Origin: Crossaster papposus
Taxonomy: Eukaryota; Echinodermata; Asteroidea; Velatida; Solasteridae
DNA: 64,000 nt
Assembly (NCBI GenBank): GCA_037893245.1
Contig: JBAIAA010000656.1
Coordinates: 886,001 to 950,000 of the forward strand
Direction: 5' to 3'
Positions 34,129 through 45,400 of this stretch are shown piece after piece. The translations under genes and the position numbers were made by a program. The notes under the pieces are model-generated. The model was not told the DNA's origin. It did no database searches and saw nothing but the letters and a program-made list of their open reading frames with translations. Each line of letters opens with the position of its first letter. Position 1 is the first letter of the stretch.

Positions 34129-34608
34129 CGTGCGTAGCGGATGTCAGACAAGTCGACCGTTGGCGTTGAGACAACGCGACTCGGGACAAGTCGACCGTTG
34201 AGACAACTCGCCCGTTGAGACAACTCGCCCGTTGAGACAACTCGACCTTTGAGACAACTTGACCTTTGTGAGACAACTCGACTCGAGACAAGTCGACCGT
34301 TGAGACAATTCGACTCGAGACAAATATAAAAATTATGAAATAATATTAACGCAACCCCCAGCCTTACATATGTATCACAACCCGGCCCGGAAAAAAACCC
34401 ATAACTCCAAAACGGCGATCAGCCGCCGTCAAAATCCCCGCTACTACTATCCCAAAAGCATGCGAGTCGACTTGTCTCAACGGTCGACTTGTCTTTCCAC
34501 TTATCGGACATACGGTCGAGTTGTCTCAACGGGCGAGTTGTCTCAATGGTCGACTTGTCCCGAGTTGAGTTGTCTCAACGGTCGACTTGTCTGACCCCCG
34601 TGCGTAGC
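34129..34608. mobile_element. Foldback MITE (Mutator-like) with 10-bp target duplication
   Basis: CGTGCGTAGC occurs immediately on both sides (34129-34138 and 34599-34608). The 460-bp element between them begins with GTCAGACAAGTCGACCGTTG and ends with its inverse. Both arms are built from short, irregular, inverted modules of the type GTTGAGACAACTCGACC, with an AT-rich centre. A 9-10 bp duplication is typical of Mutator-like elements. No coding capacity; the reading frame at 34370-34594 is only the arm sequence. Confidence 0.75.
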
Positions 34609-36328
34609 TATAGCTGTACTTCGACGTTTACATTGTTTTTAAACAGTTAATGTTGGGCCGACTTTCCTCATGCAATGTTGCCAAACTTCTTTGTTGACAA
34701 ACTGCAAATTCATTGTACATGTACCTTTACCATGTTAATGTTATTAATGCTTGCTATTTACCCTCTGTTAACAATTTAGGTGTAAGCTTAGTCCGAAAAA
34801 AAACCAAAAACGGTGGTGTCCAGAAATTGTGCACACAATCGACCGAGTGTTCCCTAATTGGTCGTGGCGCAATTAAATAATTCTTGGAAAATCCTAGTTT
34901 AATATTTACGAACTTCTTTTAATAGTAAATGTCATTTATGACCCATGTCAGGTTTCAGTCAATAAAAGGGTAAAAAATTACTAGATTTCACAGGCGTCTG
35001 TAAATTTAATGTGACAGTATTTAAAACTGGTTTTTAAATTAACATTGCAGTGCAGGATCAGGAATGTTGAGGTTTAACGTCCATATAGTAATTATGTGAA
35101 CCAAGTGCTTGTGTGTAAAGCCCCAAATTTATATTTGATGTCAAAAAATTATTGCTTGTATCAAGTTGTATGAATTGGCCCCAGAATTTGTTTACTGTAT
35201 GGCATTCAAATATATGGCTTTTAAATAAAGCTTCACTTCGGTGCCACTGAATTTTTTGTTTTGTTTAAATGTTGGGCCTAACCGGTTTATAAGGAGCATA
35301 AATACACGGCGGGTCTTTTCAAGTGCAGGAAAGAAAATCTAGTTTTATGATTGGCCATTTTTTATTAAGTATTTCCCCGCAATTCACTAACTATCTGTTG
35401 TCTTTCCTCCATGGTATAGCTAATTACGTTAGTCTTACGCGAGAGCTCGGAAGCCATATTGACAAATTTCCGCAAAACGCCCTCTTCGGTTGATTTTCGT
35501 CATTTCATGACAGAGGCTAATGAAGGAATAAGAACACGTACCATGGCATGTGCTTACAAAAGGGGGTTGGTTGGTGGGGGAGGGGGTTGGTTGGTGGGGG
35601 GGGGGGGGGGGGTGGTCGAAAATATAATAAAGCAAGAGTTTTGTTTTTTCCAATTAACCTTTTCGAAAATGCTGAATACTTCTTTTAACCCTAACCCTCA
35701 AGGGGTATTCTGTGACTTCCCTTCCAAACTCATCAGATTGTATTAATTGTCAAAGTGTCAACCTTACTCAGTCTGCTCTTATTCTTCCATGCTCGGTGTG
35801 AGAGATCCATCAGGTCCCCATGCTGCACTTTGTTGCGTGTGGAAGGGTTAAGGTTAAAGGGATCGTACTATACGTTTGGTAATTGGAACCCATTGTTTGT
35901 TTTAATCCTATATAGTTATACATATATACCATAAAACTAAACTGTAAAAAATGCATTTCCAAAGGTGGTAGCGATTTTGAGATATTGCCTAAATTCTGGA
36001 GCGGTTTTGTCCACGCAGGAAGAACAATCTGCATTGGAATACATACTCTGAGAAACGTCACTGCAGTAACGCTTCTCAGATTCAAATTTTTATGGATAAA
36101 AAGTGATATCTTTTTCCATAACCGCACTATATAATTTGGCGCTGCAAATGCCCAAAAGTTGAACACGTTTCTGAGTTCATTTTGAAACTTACGCCGCAAA
36201 ACCGATTCGGAGACCGACATGTATAGCACAACTCGTGAAGCGTTTATGATATTACCAAATTCTCACTACAATCGTGGTTGCTGCCTTGTGCATGCATATC
36301 ATCTAGTAACCACGCCTAGTACATTGTA
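34609..36328. other. Intergenic, no gene seen
   Basis: AT-rich sequence with a G-rich stretch at 35573-35614 (several runs of four or more G, potential quadruplex). 35690-35835 belongs to a dispersed repeat also present at 43147-43229 plus 44049-44085, the second copy being interrupted by a hAT-like element. Short ORFs here look random. Confidence 0.55.
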
Positions 36329-36754
36329 ATATGTGACCTGTCGTCACAAAATGAGCGTAAAGTCGGCAAACTCAAAATTGAGATATGGGTATTTCAAAAT
36401 TCTGTGGAAACAGAGCTTTCCAATGGTATCACTTGGAGGTTCGATACTCAATATTTTTTTTTTTTTATTTGTTAGTCTGGAGTCTTAATACAGAGATTAT
36501 AAGAAAACGGGCATTTCTTGCGAAAAATTGTGTGAATGCGCAAAGAAAGGCATAGTCAAAATTGTCTCAAAAACTAATTTTGTTTTATCTGATCGTCCTG
36601 AAAAATTGGGAATTGATTGTTGGCGATTTAGTCTTATAAACAAAACCATATAATCTTAAAATCGACCACCCCTTCAAATTTTGACTTTGACTGGGCGTAC
36701 TGGGAAATCACTCAGTGCGACTTTACGCTCATTTTGTGATGACAGGTCACATAT
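36329..36754. mobile_element. Non-autonomous TIR element with possible 3-bp target duplication
   Basis: The left end ATATGTGACCTGTCGTCACA and the right end are inverted copies over about 38 bp, with one or two differences. The 426-bp element is flanked by GTA on both sides (36326-36328, 36755-36757). No coding region; superfamily not assigned. Confidence 0.65.
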
Positions 36755-37213
36755 GTACATGTACACTTTTTATTGTTTGATAACGATGCATTCGTGATGC
36801 ATATAGCACCCACGAGGCATCTCAGGTCTAGTCTACATACTGCCTCGCAGCGCCACAACTGGTTTTTTTGGCAACATGCAAATTGTACATCGTCAATGAG
36901 CCATTCATATTTCTCATTTTTCGGATTATATTTTCCCTTTAACCAGTCCGCGCCGGGATTATTTTAACATCGCCGAGCCGACGGGCGGGATTATTTTTTA
37001 CGAAACTCGATCCGAAGCGTGTTCCGGCTGATAGTGCCGGGAAGCACACCCATGCATTTCCGGCCTTGAGCGCTGCTGACATACATTTTCGAACTTGAAC
37101 TTGGAGTGTTTATGCGTCATCCGTTTTGAATTTTGGAAAATTTTTGCGTTTATATACGTCATCCGGCGCGAACTGGTTAAATAACAACTCAAACCACAAA
37201 TTATTAGCAAAAA
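36755..37213. other. Intergenic, no gene seen
   Basis: Between a TIR element and a LINE fragment. A sequence near 36940-37180 (AACCAGTCCGCGCCGGGATT ... GGCGCGAACTGGTTAAATA) resembles 44340-44575 and has inverted ends, so it is probably another short repeat copy. Confidence 0.5.
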
Positions 37214-37214
37214 T

Positions 37215-38778
37215 GCTCTAAAAATCTGGAAACCTTCTTTTAAAAAGAAGGTAGAAAAAGAAGGTAGAAAACATAGAGTTATTGTTGATGGTCATTGTTC
37301 CAACTGGAGTACAGTGCCCTCTGGTGTTCCCCAAGGCTCAATTTTAGGACCTATCCTGTTCTCATTATTCGTTAATGATATCCCTCAGTGCTTAACAAAT
37401 AAATGTTCACTATTTGCCGATGACCTGAAAGTTTTTCGTAAGATTAATGGTCCTGCTGATACATTTTCTTTACAGGAGGACTTGGACAGAATCATGTCTT
37501 GGTCTTCTACTTGGCAGCTATCTCTCAATTTCAATAAATGTAGTGTTCTTTCCCTGTCACTTAAGAAGAAACCCATCAGCGTCACTTATACTCTAGGAGA
37601 TAACATGCTTAAAAGAGTCAGTGTACAGAAGGATCTTGGAATTTTTATTGACAGCAAGCTGACTTTTGTTCCCCATGTAAATTCATTAATTAAAAAGGTT
37701 AATCGTATGTGTGATTTAGTTTGGCGTAACTTCCGCTCACTGAAGAATGAACATGTATTGCGTACTATGTATTGTTCACTTATTAGGCCCCATCTAGAGT
37801 ATTGTACAGTAGTGTTTAATTCAATCTCTGCACACCAGGCTCATAGGATTGAAAGAGCCCAACATCGTTTCCTGAATTTCATGTACAAGAATCTTAACAA
37901 TTTTACCGGTACGAATAATATGGATTACCTTGAGTTATGCGATCTCTACAGACTTCCTACTCTAAAGCACAGAAGAGATGTCAATGATTGTTTGTTTTTG
38001 TATAAACATTTCCATAATTGTTTTCACATTACAGATGCCAACCCTTACAGTTTACACACTCCATCACGACGTCCACAGCATACACCGGAACACATCCTCC
38101 ATGTCCCATGGAGTCGCATTGAGGTGACGAAGCGTGGTTTGGTCTCTAGGATTTCCTCCACCTATAATGGGCTCCATGGGAAATGTGATGTGTTCGGTGC
38201 ACCTTCCCTTAAGTCATTCCGTATACAGGTATCCCGTGCCCTTTCCAACATGTCTGTTTAGTATATGTTTAGCTTTTTTCTGTTGCATTTCACCTCTTGC
38301 CAATAACTTTCTCATAATTGATAATTTCATTCCAAGTTTGTCAGCCCCACACCCCCGACGGGTTTGTATAATTATCAATTGATTAAGTTACATGTATTTA
38401 ATTTGGCCCAGTATAATTATTTTTCTGTCGTATTCCTATCTCTATCTTTGTATTTTTTGCCTACCACTACCCAAGTTTTTGTCTGTTATTCCCCTGCCCA
38501 ACCCACCACTTACATCCTCCTACCCCCTGACCCCAAACCCCTCCCCACCTTCAACCTATCAACCCCCAAACTATCCTCATCCCCTGTTTTGTCCAACTCT
38601 TTGTGTGTTTTACAAAGTAATTTAATACAGTTTGTATATTTTATATCTACAGTGTATATACTTGTTTTATATATAAAGATATATTGTTTGTATGTTTATC
38701 CCATTCCTGTAATTGGCGGTTCCTCCGCTGTTGGAAGTGGTTAATAAATAAATAAATAAATAAATAAAATAAATAAAA
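37215..38778 (+). mobile_element. 5'-truncated non-LTR retrotransposon (Jockey/CR1-like) with (TAAA)n tail
   Basis: The copy enters the reverse-transcriptase domain already downstream of its N-terminal motifs, runs through the ORF end at 38261 and a 3' UTR of about 480 bp, and ends in TAAATAAATAAA (38742-38778). Endonuclease and ORF1 are absent, so it cannot move by itself. Target-site duplication not resolved. Confidence 0.85.
37314..38261 (+). pseudogene. Reverse transcriptase C-terminal fragment of a LINE
   Basis: The open frame (315 codons from the first ATG, extending upstream without stop) contains PSGVPQGSILGPILFSLFVN (RT motif 4 region), the catalytic FADD box (SLFADDLKVF), WSSTWQLSLNFNKC, and the downstream LEYCTVVF thumb-type motif. 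These are ordered as in Jockey/CR1-group LINEs. The N-terminal finger and palm motifs and the endonuclease are missing. The frame has no stop or frameshift up to TAG at 38259-38261, so insertion was recent. It lies upstream of WDHD1 on the same strand and is not part of it. Confidence 0.85.
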
Positions 38779-39217
38779 GAGAACAATTGTAATAAAAATA
38801 TATACAAATAAATAAATATAAAAGTGAATTCGAACCCACAGTGTCATCAATCTTTTTGGGTGAATGCTTTGTGTCGTCAAATTCATGTTGCATTCGCTTT
38901 CGCAAGAACTGGCCTTGGCATGTACAATGTAGTAGCCTGACACTACTTGAGCGGTTAAGTAAAAAAGGTATCTAGAGTCAAGAAAATTTCTTAACAAAAT
39001 TGGAAATGTTTCTCAGTCCCAGATTCAAGTCTTTTCAACATTTTTGCACTGATTGACCTTAATTGACACTGCACAGTATGATCTGAGGACACTTTCAAAT
39101 GAAAGGAATTGAAATATCTTTTTCAGTAACACAAGTTTAATACTGATATAATTTGTATGTCCTTGTCAAACTAAGTTAGAAAGCAGCATTTCACATTGTG
39201 ATTGCTTTTTTCTTTAG

Positions 39218-39246
39218 GATAGTTTGTCATCCACCAATCCTTTGAG
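39218..39246 (+). other. WDHD1: WDHD1 5' UTR segment before the start codon
   Basis: A good acceptor (TTTTTTCTTTAG, ending 39217) precedes 29 bp of leader and the ATG at 39247. There must be at least one upstream noncoding exon; the best candidate is near the E2F site at 33.5 kb. Confidence 0.6.
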
Positions 39247-39435
39247 ATGCCAATGAACAAACAAGAAATGCGGATGGGACATAGCGAGGGACAAACGGAT
39301 GTCTGTTATGAGGAGACAGGGACTCGTATCTTGACATGCGGGAGTGACGGAGACGTCCGAATATGGAAGAGTATGGATGATGATGATCCTGAGTCTATTA
39401 GTGTCGGTGAAGCTGCATTCGCTATTGCAATCAAG
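39247..39435 (+). CDS. WDHD1: WDHD1 coding exon 1 (residues 1-63)
   Basis: Starts MPMNKQEMRMGHSEGQTDVC and contains the first blade motif CGSDGDVRIW, then a DDDD stretch. Donor AAG|GTATCT, phase 0. The first ATG after the acceptor is used because it gives the family's expected N-terminus. Confidence 0.92.
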
Positions 39436-42400
39436 GTATCTAGGCAGAGAGAGAACATTTTTCAAAGACTTCTGCTCCTGTTGTAGCTTGATCTCTGCCA
39501 ATAGAATCCCTATGTTTCCCGGTCCCTATGTTCCCGGTCCCTATGTTCTCCGATCCCTATGTTCCCCGGTCCCTATGCTCCCTGGTCCCTATGTATCTCG
39601 ATCTCTATGTTCCCAGTCTCTATGTTCCCCGGTCCCTATGTTCCCCCAGTCCCTATGTTCCCCCGGTCCCTATGTTCCCCCGGTCCCTATGTTCCCCCGG
39701 TCCCTATGTTCCCCCGGTCCCTATGTTCCCCCGGTCCCTATGTTCCCCCGGTCCCTATGTTCCCCCGGTCCCTATGTTCCCCCGGTCCCTATGTTCCCTC
39801 GGTCCCTATGTTCCCCCGGTCCCTATGCTCCCCAGTCCCTATGTTCCCCCGGTCCCTATGTATCTTGGTCCCTATGTTCCCGATCCCTATGTTCCCTGAT
39901 CCCTATGTTCCTCCGATCCCTATGTTCCTCCGATCCCTATGTTCCTCCGATCCCTATGTTCCTCCGATCCCTATGTTCCCCGGTCCCTATGTTCCCCGGT
40001 CACTATGTTCCCTGGTCCCTATGTTCCCCGGTCACTAACGCACCCCCTGAACATATCAAATGACTTGCCTGCTTAATCCATTAGCATCCAACTGTCTTAT
40101 TTACTTTTGTTTGCTGTTGGATCCAACAGAGTTCAACTTGTGTTATTTACTAGTAACCCAACAGACTAGAATGCGATTCTGAATGCTTTTTGGAATATGT
40201 AAAATGACTTGCCTGCTAAATTCAACAGGGCCCAACAGAAATGTCAAATAGTTGGATCCTGTTTGATTTAGCAGGGTTAGGGTTAAATACAGGTACAATG
40301 TACATGTTTAAGTCTAAATTGAATTGTAGGTTTACAAATACACACCCAGATGTTTGAACATTTATTCATAATCAAATTCTGAATCAAGTACATTTGTTCT
40401 TTACATAGTTGAATTTTTTTTTGTCAACAGAACAATAGACTGTACACTGCCTCAGAAGCCAACACAATCCAGGCTCATACATTTCCAGAGGGAGGCCCAG
40501 ATGGAATTGTGACACGATTCACGTCCCCTGTTACTCACTTCTGTCTGAGTGAGGACGGAGACAAATTACTCGCAGGTGCCAGGTAAACTCAGAGCAATAG
40601 TGGTCTTTGTGCATTGGATAGTTCTTGTAGAAGGAATTGGAGGTTCTAGTTAATGTTTTTTAAATCACATATACATGTAAATAGAACGTGAGGATTTTAG
40701 ATAAATAAAATGCTCACCCGTATTATTGGCGGAGGCCGAATTGTCGGACGTGGCGTCCTTCTTCGGGGCAATTGTTGCTATGTTCCCGAAGGACGCCACG
40801 TCTGAAAATTTGGCCCCTGCCAATAATACGGGTGAGCACTTTATTTATCTAAAATCTTCACGTTATATTGTTATAGTGCTACGCAGCTCCCTTTTTTCTT
40901 TACATGTAAATAGAGATTTGTTATAATTTTACAAATTGATAAAAAGTGACACCTCTACCCTAATTTCCGTGTTTCATCTGTAGTCCAATCTGGCCTGTTA
41001 AAGTCTACAGTTTGGCAGGACAATTCTAAAAGAAAGAACCTCTATACTTGCATGCAGCCAAATCCTGAAATCCAGCCTCGCATAACCGGGTCAACGGCAA
41101 ACCCTTTTTTTGAACAGCTCATTTGTGATGCGATCAAGCAAAATCAGTCTGAAGTACATGTAGGCCTTGGTCATTTTTGAGATTTTTACATATTCTTTTG
41201 TAGCGTACTTCAGGCTCCATTTCAGTGAAAACCCCATGTGAATACGACCTTTGGTTAAAAAATTACAACCATTTGAACACCAGCACATTAAAAATATAGA
41301 AACTGAGAAAATCATGTTTTTGTATCACTTCCCTTCTGAATTTGGTTAAAAGAGTATTTTCATATAAAAGAAAAATATTTTCCCCTTCTGTTTTTGTAAA
41401 AAAAAAGTCAATTTTGATTTTTTTCACCCCTACGAACGTATTTTGGCCCGACCTCAAAACAAGAATTGCCGAGTTCCGACTGATTTTGCTTGATCGCATC
41501 ACATTTAATCAAAATGACTTCCTTCACATAAAGCCAGAATATGGTAAAATTGTCAACTGTTTTAACATACGTATAAAGTTCTGTTGAAAGTAGGGGTGTG
41601 TATTTACGGGTGATTTGGGAACCGGTACCCGATTACAAAAAACACAGGCACTTGTTATTCCTAAAACTTAAATCTCTGAAGTTCCTTTTCAGCTTGTTCG
41701 TAAAGATCGGTGTGCTATTGCAGCAAGATAGAAGTGTTTACAATGAGCTTTGCTTTAAGGTGTGAAATGCAAATTCGTGATCGTCATCAATTTGAAATAT
41801 ATTTTCCTATGTAGCCTGGTTTCATTTTCAATGTTCCCAACAAATGACATTCCAAACCCTTTGCTTTCTTCTTCTGAAAAGTTACATCACGTAGTTTGTA
41901 GAATTGGCAACAGGTACTTGATTCTATAATCTGAGACTGGTTTCTGACATTAACGGGCAGGTATCTGGTCCCGATGTACATTCCTAGCTTTGCCTTGATA
42001 ATGTACAATGCACATTAAATAGGTAAAAACAGTGCGAAGACCCGGTTATTACTGCGTGATAATGACCGGGTTGGGGGATGACCGCTGGTAATGGATCGAG
42101 CCGAAGGCCTTTTTAACGAGACAAATGGTCAAAATGCTCAAAATTACGTGACTTTCCTTTCGGCGATATTTCCAGCGTTTTGTGTTCATGTTTAGGGGCC
42201 ATGTTTTAGCTTATGCATGGTACCCTGTCTCTTCAATATGTGTTGTTATTATAACCCATACTTTGAGACCAGACTAGCTGACCACTGATGCCCACCGTGC
42301 ATAGCAACGCGCTAGCGTTAACAGACGACACGCGCATTTTGAAAAATGCCGCGCGTATAACTATACAAACGTTCTATGCGTACATTTATAGCGCGCAGTA

Positions 42401-45400
42401 TCAAGATTTGACGCGTCCATGTTACAAGTTACCGTAGAACTGTTGCATTTGGCCAATCATTGGCTTACTTGATGCTTGATCAATGCTGGTTCAGGGAATA
42501 TTTATTCGTTTCTTCTTGAAAGCCCATGATATTACTACCTGATAACCCACTCCACGTGATCGAGTCTCGACCAATCAGAAGCCATCAACTCTCCTAGGTA
42601 TTTATTAATTATTCATATTATTCAGCTTTTACCAAGGTGAAATATATTAATTTTATTGCTTTGTTTGATTTTGTTTTAGTGATTTTACCATGAAGTACGT
42701 TGACATTGAAGGCACTAATCCGAAGTCATTTCATGGGCACAATGCACCAATCCTCAGTGTGGCCATCGACCCCCAAAATGAGTACATTGTAAGAAATGTT
42801 TGTACTTGACATGTTTTGTTAATTCATAAATCATACTATACATTTTCAACGTATGGTTTCAACGTAATGTCACAAAATACTACACGAGTAAACTGTAGAA
42901 TGCATTACTCTTACTACACTGGCCTATGAAAATCGTGTAGTATTTTATAGTACGGTGTACTGTACCACAAATGAATGCCTAGGATGTTAGGTTAAACTGT
43001 ATATTTGAAACATCTAGGGAAAAAAGTGCAGTTTTGTCCTTTGAGAAATTATAGATCTGTTAATGACCTAATTAAACACTGACTTTGATCCTAATTATGT
43101 TGTGAATTTATTACAAATAATGTTTTTAATGTGCATATGTATGCAATTAACCCTAACCCTCCAGGGTATTTTGGCTAGAAACCTTGCCAAAGGCATCAGA
43201 TTGCGTTGTTTGTCAAAGTGACTTGGCGGTAAGCTTGGGCGGTTCCAGAAATTTCGGACTTGGTTCCGTTTCAGAAAAAAAGACTCGGTTCTGAGTCGGA
43301 CCCGGTTCCATTAAGTTCAATAAAAAACATAAGTGGTCCCAATCCCGGTCCCGAGCGTACACACACAAATGAGCCAACCTATTTTAACCGGCTGGCTGAG
43401 ACCGTGACTGAGCGAGGATTCTCCGGTTGCACACAAACAATACCCTGTACTAGCTTGCCACCACGCACACATGGTCGGTGTCGGCGACCTGGAAATTTGG
43501 ACCACTCCATTACACGTTTTAGGGAAGAATAAGACGTCTACATTTTTGCTTTGTACGCCGCCCAGGGACAGTGATTGGCAGTAGTAGTGGCCCCCCAACA
43601 TGAATAAATATGGCACATGCAATGCCGCTGCTGATCCTAGGATCAGCAGCAGCATTGCATGTGCCATATTTAATCATGTTAGGGGTCACTACTCCTGTAG
43701 CCGAGTTCATTGGCTGACACACCACGGAAATGTTGCAATGGCTGTGAGCAACGTTGTCAATAGGCTGCATTCTTTCGCGTTATTTGATACACCTTCTTAT
43801 CTTCTCTGTCTGCGGTCAATGCTTACAACGTCGGGACTCAATTTACAGAGTCGGCTTCGGTTAGCGCGCCGTCCTGAGACCGGCTCCACAGAGCAGTTGG
43901 GACTTGGTCTTGGTGATTGGGACTCAGTCTTTTGAAATCGGAACCAACGAAACCGAGTACTCGGTTCCACAGAAGAGTGGACCCGCAGGTCCAGTTCTCA
44001 ATTTGAAACCAGGTAGAACTGGGTAACTGAAGGAACCGCCCTAGCTTACTTAGCGGCAGAGTGCAGTGAGATCCATCAGGTCAGAAGTCTCTAGGTCAAA
44101 CTGCTTCAGAGTCTGTGATCACAGAACACAGCAGGAGCCATCTTTGTCATTGTTCAATGGGGATTAGCTCTCATAGTCTTTAGACAGGGGGTCGTTTTTG
44201 CACTGTTGTTGACAGCTAAATGCATCAAAGTGCACCAGACTTACCTGATGCACTGCGCTGTGTCTGGTAGGGTTAGGGTTAGGGTTAATAGCTCCATCAG
44301 GTAGGAAGAAATGAACAGAGGACAAAATATTGCTAATTTTAACCAGTTCGCACTGGGTTTAATGTGACATTGACTGGGCTCAGGCGCGAAATAGTTTTTC
44401 AGGAACCTCGATCTGAGTTTAGTTCAGGCTGGCATCTCTGGGTAGCACACACTAATGTTTTCGGCCTCGCTCACTGCGAGCATGTTGCTGACCAACATTT
44501 TGGCTTTGCTGTTTTGAATCCCGGAAAAACTTTGCGTGTATAGATGGCATCCGACGCGAACTAGTTAAATAGGTTTATTGTTAGTTTTTTTTTTTATAGA
44601 GGTGTCGGCAGTTTTCAGTGTTGCAACAATTCCATACCGATTTATTCTCTTTTTCACTGCTCTGTGTAGTTGAATCTTTCTCAAACCTTCTCCAAAAGTC
44701 CTATTGTAAACAGACTGAAGGTTGCAGATATGTTGCATTGCATTAAAACTGGATATTTTTTTTTATCTAGGCATCTTCAAGTTGTGATGGGACCCTCAAG
44801 ATTTGGAGCATTGCGGACCAATCCTGGGAGAAATCAGTGACCCTCATTCCTAAATGCAGCGATGTCAGGTAGGTATATGCTTAGTGCATTAACGGCCGAG
44901 GGCGGTGTGACTTACTCATAAGAGCCCGAGGGGGATGTAGCCAATGAAAGGACAGATTGACCTCAATTGATTTAACTGAATTCGTCAGAATCATTAGGAG
45001 TCTGGGAGCCAGCTCTTGGAAATGTGTCTTTTCACCCCTATTAAAGGGGAAAGGGTTTGGCACTTGTATAATTATGGAAGGGGGGTGTCTCTGGAGTATT
45101 TTAAGAGTGTAAGCATCCAAGGTGGCAGCAAAGTACTGTAATTCACCAATCTCTCTAGGTACCCCCGCCTTGCTACTCACATCTACCAAATTTATATTTT
45201 GTAGGAACAAAGTATAGGCTGAGTAAAAAAAGGATTACATCAAAGTCAAGTTTCTCAAAAATACAATAAGTGTGCCTAATATTTCCGGCTATTCTGAATA
45301 GATCATTTAAATTTCATTAATGAAAAGCTGAACATTGCGATTGTGTTAGCACGTGTTTAGTGTTTCCTCCAATCATTACCATTCACAAAAAACATCAATG

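Noticed and set aside
35459..36229. ORFs of 95 and 139 codons
   Set aside because: No recognisable domain, crossed by a poly-G run and a dispersed repeat; treated as chance frames.
37385..37585. Minus-strand ORF inside the LINE
   Set aside because: Shadow of the reverse-transcriptase frame on the plus strand.
39344..40063. Pro/Tyr/Ser-rich 239-codon ORF
   Set aside because: Translation of the 17-bp minisatellite; equivalent frames exist in all three plus phases.
43260..43935. ORFs of 83-116 codons on both strands
   Set aside because: They lie in the arms and central palindrome of the hAT-like foldback element.
44268..44287. Telomere remnant (TTAGGG)n
   Set aside because: Only three units, within a dispersed repeat; no subtelomeric context.
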